From: Blautia faecis
GTDB taxonomy: Bacteria > Bacillota > Clostridia > Lachnospirales > Lachnospiraceae
Direction: 5' to 3'
DNA length: 64,000 nucleotides
Assembly: GCF_020554845.1 (NCBI RefSeq)
Contig: NZ_JAJCIA010000019.1
Location: 1-64,000 of the forward strand
The notes beneath the pieces are model-generated. The model made no database searches and had not been told where the DNA came from. It saw nothing but the letters and a program-made list of their open reading frames with translations. The position numbers and the translations under genes were made by a program. Shown here one piece after another: positions 61,520 to 64,000 of the stretch. Every line of letters starts with the position of its first letter. Position 1 is the stretch's first letter.

Positions 61520-62179
61520 ATGTGGACGAAACAAGTAACCGATATGATAATCGCAGGTGTAGGGGAAACATTATATATGACCCTGTTTTCCACCTTCTTC
61601 GGATATGTATTTGGAATGCCCCTTGGAATCCTGCTGAAAGTATCCGACAAAGAGGGTCTGCGGCCAAACGCAGTACTATATAAGATCCTGGATGTGATCG
61701 CAAATATTTTCCGAAGCATCCCATTCCTGATCCTGTTGATCCTGCTCATTCCATTCACCAGATTTCTGGTAGGAAAAAGCTATGGAACCACAGCCACTAT
61801 CGTACCCCTTACCATTGCGGCAATCCCTTTTATCGGACGAATGGTAGAGTCTTCCTTAAATGAGGTAGACCCGGGAGTTATCGAGGCTGCAAGATCCATG
61901 GGAGCAAGCAACCTTCAGATCGTATTTAGGGTAATGCTGGTAGAAGCAAGAACATCCCTGATCTCAGGAGCTACCATTGTAACAGGAACTATCCTTGGTT
62001 ACTCCGCAATGGCAGGAACCGTAGGAGGAGGCGGACTTGGAGACATTGCAGTCCGTTACGGATACAATCGCTGGCAGACGGACATCATGCTGGTGACAGT
62101 TATCCTTCTGGTAGTACTGGTACAGATTTTCCAGACAATTGGTATGTTCATAGCCAACAAGCTGGATAAAAGAAAATAA
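61520..62179 (+). CDS. metI: Methionine ABC importer permease
   Basis: 219 residues with about five membrane helices. EVDPGVIEAARSMGASNLQIVFRV is the ATPase-contact loop, and the GGGGLGDIAVRYGY motif follows the usual MetI pattern. It forms the translocation channel with MetN and imports L- or D-methionine delivered by MetQ. Confidence 0.95.
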   Translation: MWTKQVTDMIIAGVGETLYMTLFSTFFGYVFGMPLGILLKVSDKEGLRPNAVLYKILDVIANIFRSIPFLILLILLIPFTRFLVGKSYGTTATIVPLTIAAIPFIGRMVESSLNEVDPGVIEAARSMGASNLQIVFRVMLVEARTSLISGATIVTGTILGYSAMAGTVGGGGLGDIAVRYGYNRWQTDIMLVTVILLVVLVQIFQTIGMFIANKLDKRK

Positions 62180-62242
62180 GTCAAAAAATGATTGTAATGT
62201 AGAAACTAAATATATTTTTAAAAAAAGAGGAGGAACTTTATT

Positions 62243-63169
62243 ATGAAAAAATTAATCGCAGCAGCACTCACAGGAGCATTAGTACTTGGAACCGTTGGAA
62301 CATCCGTTGTTTTCGCAGCAGATGATGACAAAACCATCACAGTAGCAGCATCCGAGACACCACATTCCGAGATCCTTGAAGCAGCAAAACCGATCCTTGA
62401 GGAAGAGGGATACGACCTTGAGGTAACGGTATTTGATGATTATGTACAGCCAAACGAAGTTGTAGAGAGCGGCGATTTCGATGCAAACTACTTCCAGCAC
62501 ATTCCATATCTGAACAGCTTCAACGAGGAAAAAGGAACCCACCTTGTAAATGCAGGCGGAATCCACTACGAGCCATTTGGAATTTATCCTGGAACAAAAT
62601 CCAGCCTTGACGATATCGCAGATGGCGACACAATCGCAGTACCGAACGATACCACAAACGAGGCAAGAGCACTTCTTCTTCTCCAGGACAACGGAATTAT
62701 CAAACTGAAAGACGGTGCAGGTCTTGAGGCAACTGTAAACGATATTGAGGAGAACCCATACAACGTAGAAATTGTTGAGCTTGCAGCTGAGCAGGTAGCG
62801 CGTGTTGCAGAAGAGACTTCTTACATTGTCCTTAACGGAAACTATGCACTTCAGGCTGGTTACTCTGTATCCAAAGATGCACTTGCATATGAGACCTCTG
62901 ATTCCGAAGCTGCAAAAACATATGTAAACGTAATCGCAGTAAAAGAAGGAAATGAGAACAGCGACAAGATCAAAGCTCTTGTAGACGTATTAAAATCTGA
63001 CGAGATCAAAGATTTTATCAACGAGAAATATGACGGAGCAGTTATCCCGTTCGAGGACAGCGATGACGCTGAGACAGGAGATGCTGAAGCAGCAGATGAC
63101 GCTGACGAGACTGCAGCTGCAGAAGCTGACACAGCAGACGAGACAGCCGAGGAGACAGACGCTGAATAA
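62243..63169 (+). CDS. metQ: Methionine-binding protein, NlpA family
   Basis: 308 residues. Signal peptide (about 1-26, ending VVFAADD) and NlpA fold: ETPHSEILEAAKPILEEEGYD, FDANYFQHIPYLNSF, GIHYEPFGIYPGTK and PNDTTNEARALLLLQ. MetQ is normally a lipoprotein in Gram-positives, but there is no lipobox Cys here. The C-terminus adds about 35 Asp/Glu/Ala/Thr residues beyond the family end. It may stay near the membrane by another means or be released. Third gene of the met operon; a terminator follows at 63211. Confidence 0.93.
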   Translation: MKKLIAAALTGALVLGTVGTSVVFAADDDKTITVAASETPHSEILEAAKPILEEEGYDLEVTVFDDYVQPNEVVESGDFDANYFQHIPYLNSFNEEKGTHLVNAGGIHYEPFGIYPGTKSSLDDIADGDTIAVPNDTTNEARALLLLQDNGIIKLKDGAGLEATVNDIEENPYNVEIVELAAEQVARVAEETSYIVLNGNYALQAGYSVSKDALAYETSDSEAAKTYVNVIAVKEGNENSDKIKALVDVLKSDEIKDFINEKYDGAVIPFEDSDDAETGDAEAADDADETAAAEADTADETAEETDAE

Positions 63170-63210
63170 TCTGTAAAAATTAAACAGGGTTTTATTAAGA
63201 GAGTGATTAT

Positions 63211-63258
63211 AAATCGGATTGAAATGCATTGGAAAAGATACATTTCAGTCCGATTTTT
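63211..63258 (+). terminator. Terminator of the metNIQ operon
   Basis: AAATCGGATTGAAATG pairs with CATTTCAGTCCGATTT (one wobble), followed by TT. The loop is about 14 bases. Confidence 0.85.
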
Positions 63259-63405
63259 GCCTGTAAAAAAAGCAGTGTCCAATATATGGAACAGTACATA
63301 ATTATGGAATAGGGTGACCTTCAGCCCTCTGCAAAAACAGTTGAAAAACCTTATAAAATCTGCTATTATAAAAACGAATTTTTGTAGGTATCGAGGTGAG
63401 GCCAA

Positions 63406-63807
63406 GTGAAAAAAAACGAATGTGCGAACCGGCTTGTCTGCCTGTTTTTCAGTGTGGCAGTTGCGGTTTTGTGTGTGCTTTTTGCAGGCATGGAAGCGAA
63501 GAGCATTATGCATGTTTACGATCTGAAACCGGCCTCAGCTTCTTTGATTTCACCAGAGCTTTCCAGAAGCACCCGGACAAGTGCAGAAGAACTGACAGGA
63601 CTTCGGCAGGTGTCTGTAAGGCTGGAGGCGGACCAGCGCCTTCGCCACAGGTCAGGCGTGGAAATTGTGGTGCTCATCATGTTGGCAGTTCTGCTGGCGA
63701 ATACCGTATTTTATAAAGCAAAGAAACGTCTGCTGACCAGAAATGATGCTGACGGCAGACGGTTTATTATCTGTTACATCCATCATCAGGATGGACAGAA
63801 ACACTGA
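63406..63807 (+). CDS. Small membrane protein, unknown function
   Basis: 133 residues from GTG behind GAGGTGAGG. Two membrane helices (about 10-30 and 84-102) flank a 45-residue external loop; the C-terminus is basic. The first helix could be a signal anchor. I do not recognise a family. Its reading frame is clear, but the non-ATG start and small size leave some doubt. Confidence 0.65.
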   Translation: MKKNECANRLVCLFFSVAVAVLCVLFAGMEAKSIMHVYDLKPASASLISPELSRSTRTSAEELTGLRQVSVRLEADQRLRHRSGVEIVVLIMLAVLLANTVFYKAKKRLLTRNDADGRRFIICYIHHQDGQKH

Positions 63808-63932
63808 AGATCATATACCATTGTTTAATATTGCTGATTGCTGCAAGTGTTTTCATTATGAGTAAAGCATTGCAGTGGAGAGCAATTATTTTCCATGTAA
63901 ACAAACGTATATGATTGGAGGTATGACACTAT

Positions 63933-64000
63933 ATGTTACTTAATATTTTTATAGGAGTAATGATTGTTGCAGCCATTGCTGTCGGCATCTGGATGGCATG
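63933..64000 (+). CDS. Partial membrane protein cut by the window edge
   Basis: ATG at 63933 behind GGAGG (63917-63921) opens a hydrophobic segment of 22 residues (MLLNIFIGVMIVAAIAVGIW) that runs off the end of the window. Only a single helix is visible, so no family can be named. Confidence 0.6.
   Translation, partial: MLLNIFIGVMIVAAIAVGIWMA

Noticed and set aside
63808-63932. Small gene between the last two reading frames
   Set aside because: An open stretch with a hydrophobic segment exists but has no acceptable start codon or ribosome site.

Overview
The window is about 64 kb of a low-to-mid GC Firmicutes chromosome. The gene families point to a gut Lachnospiraceae, probably Blautia-like (inference): DUF4317, a YesM/YesN-type two-component system, carbohydrate loci with LytTR two-component systems, an Rpn/PD-(D/E)XK gene, the pth-mfd-foldase order, and many secreted proteins with acidic Asp/Glu/Ala/Thr tails. 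No rRNA, CRISPR array, prophage or classical insertion sequence was seen.

Layout. (1) 0-14.3 kb is a glycan-use locus: a YesM/YesN sensor-regulator pair facing a CUT1 sugar ABC importer (binding protein and two permeases), then an esterase, a GH2 glycosidase, a GH3 glycosidase with permuted domain order, and a small membrane protein. (2) 14.3-16.4 kb is a LytTR regulator with an AgrC-like kinase interrupted by an amber codon. (3) 16.5-24 kb is a sucrose/fructan regulon: a LacI-type repressor divergent from an LplB/YtcP-type importer (first permease frameshifted), a lipoprotein binding protein, a GH32 fructosidase and a fructokinase. The repressor's probable operators flank the divergent promoters. 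(4) 24-28.8 kb holds an alarmone-synthetase-like protein, a secreted alpha/beta hydrolase, an Rpn-like nuclease gene bracketed by two folded repeats, a DUF2798 membrane protein and two tRNA genes. (5) 29-36 kb is a second glycan locus: GH43, a GPH cation symporter, an intact LytTR pair, and a GH78-like alpha-rhamnosidase. (6) 36-49 kb carries envelope and housekeeping genes: two polysaccharide deacetylases, a secreted trigger-factor-like isomerase, NagA, GlgB, a 77-residue protein and two CobW-type GTPases. (7) 48.4-55.3 kb is pth-mfd-foldase followed by an asparaginase. (8) 55.5-64 kb has DUF4317, a repeat lipoprotein under a triple-palindrome promoter, a truncated AAA-ATPase, a LysR regulator, a strongly folded intergenic island, the MetNIQ methionine importer, and two small membrane proteins, the last cut by the window edge.

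How the genes work together. The three carbohydrate loci each pair a sensor (YesMN, LacI or LytTR) with a transporter and one or more glycosidases. That is the usual gene-cluster plan by which gut Firmicutes take up oligosaccharides and finish breaking them down. Two genes in the 15-18 kb stretch are broken by single-base events, so either that part of the strain's glycan repertoire is decaying or the assembly contains local errors. The most unusual structures are the Rpn gene between matching folded repeats (26.2-27.8 kb), the folded and G-quadruplex-prone island ahead of metNIQ (60.05-60.45 kb), and the three CTAC-N4-GTAG palindromes around the promoter at 56.9 kb.
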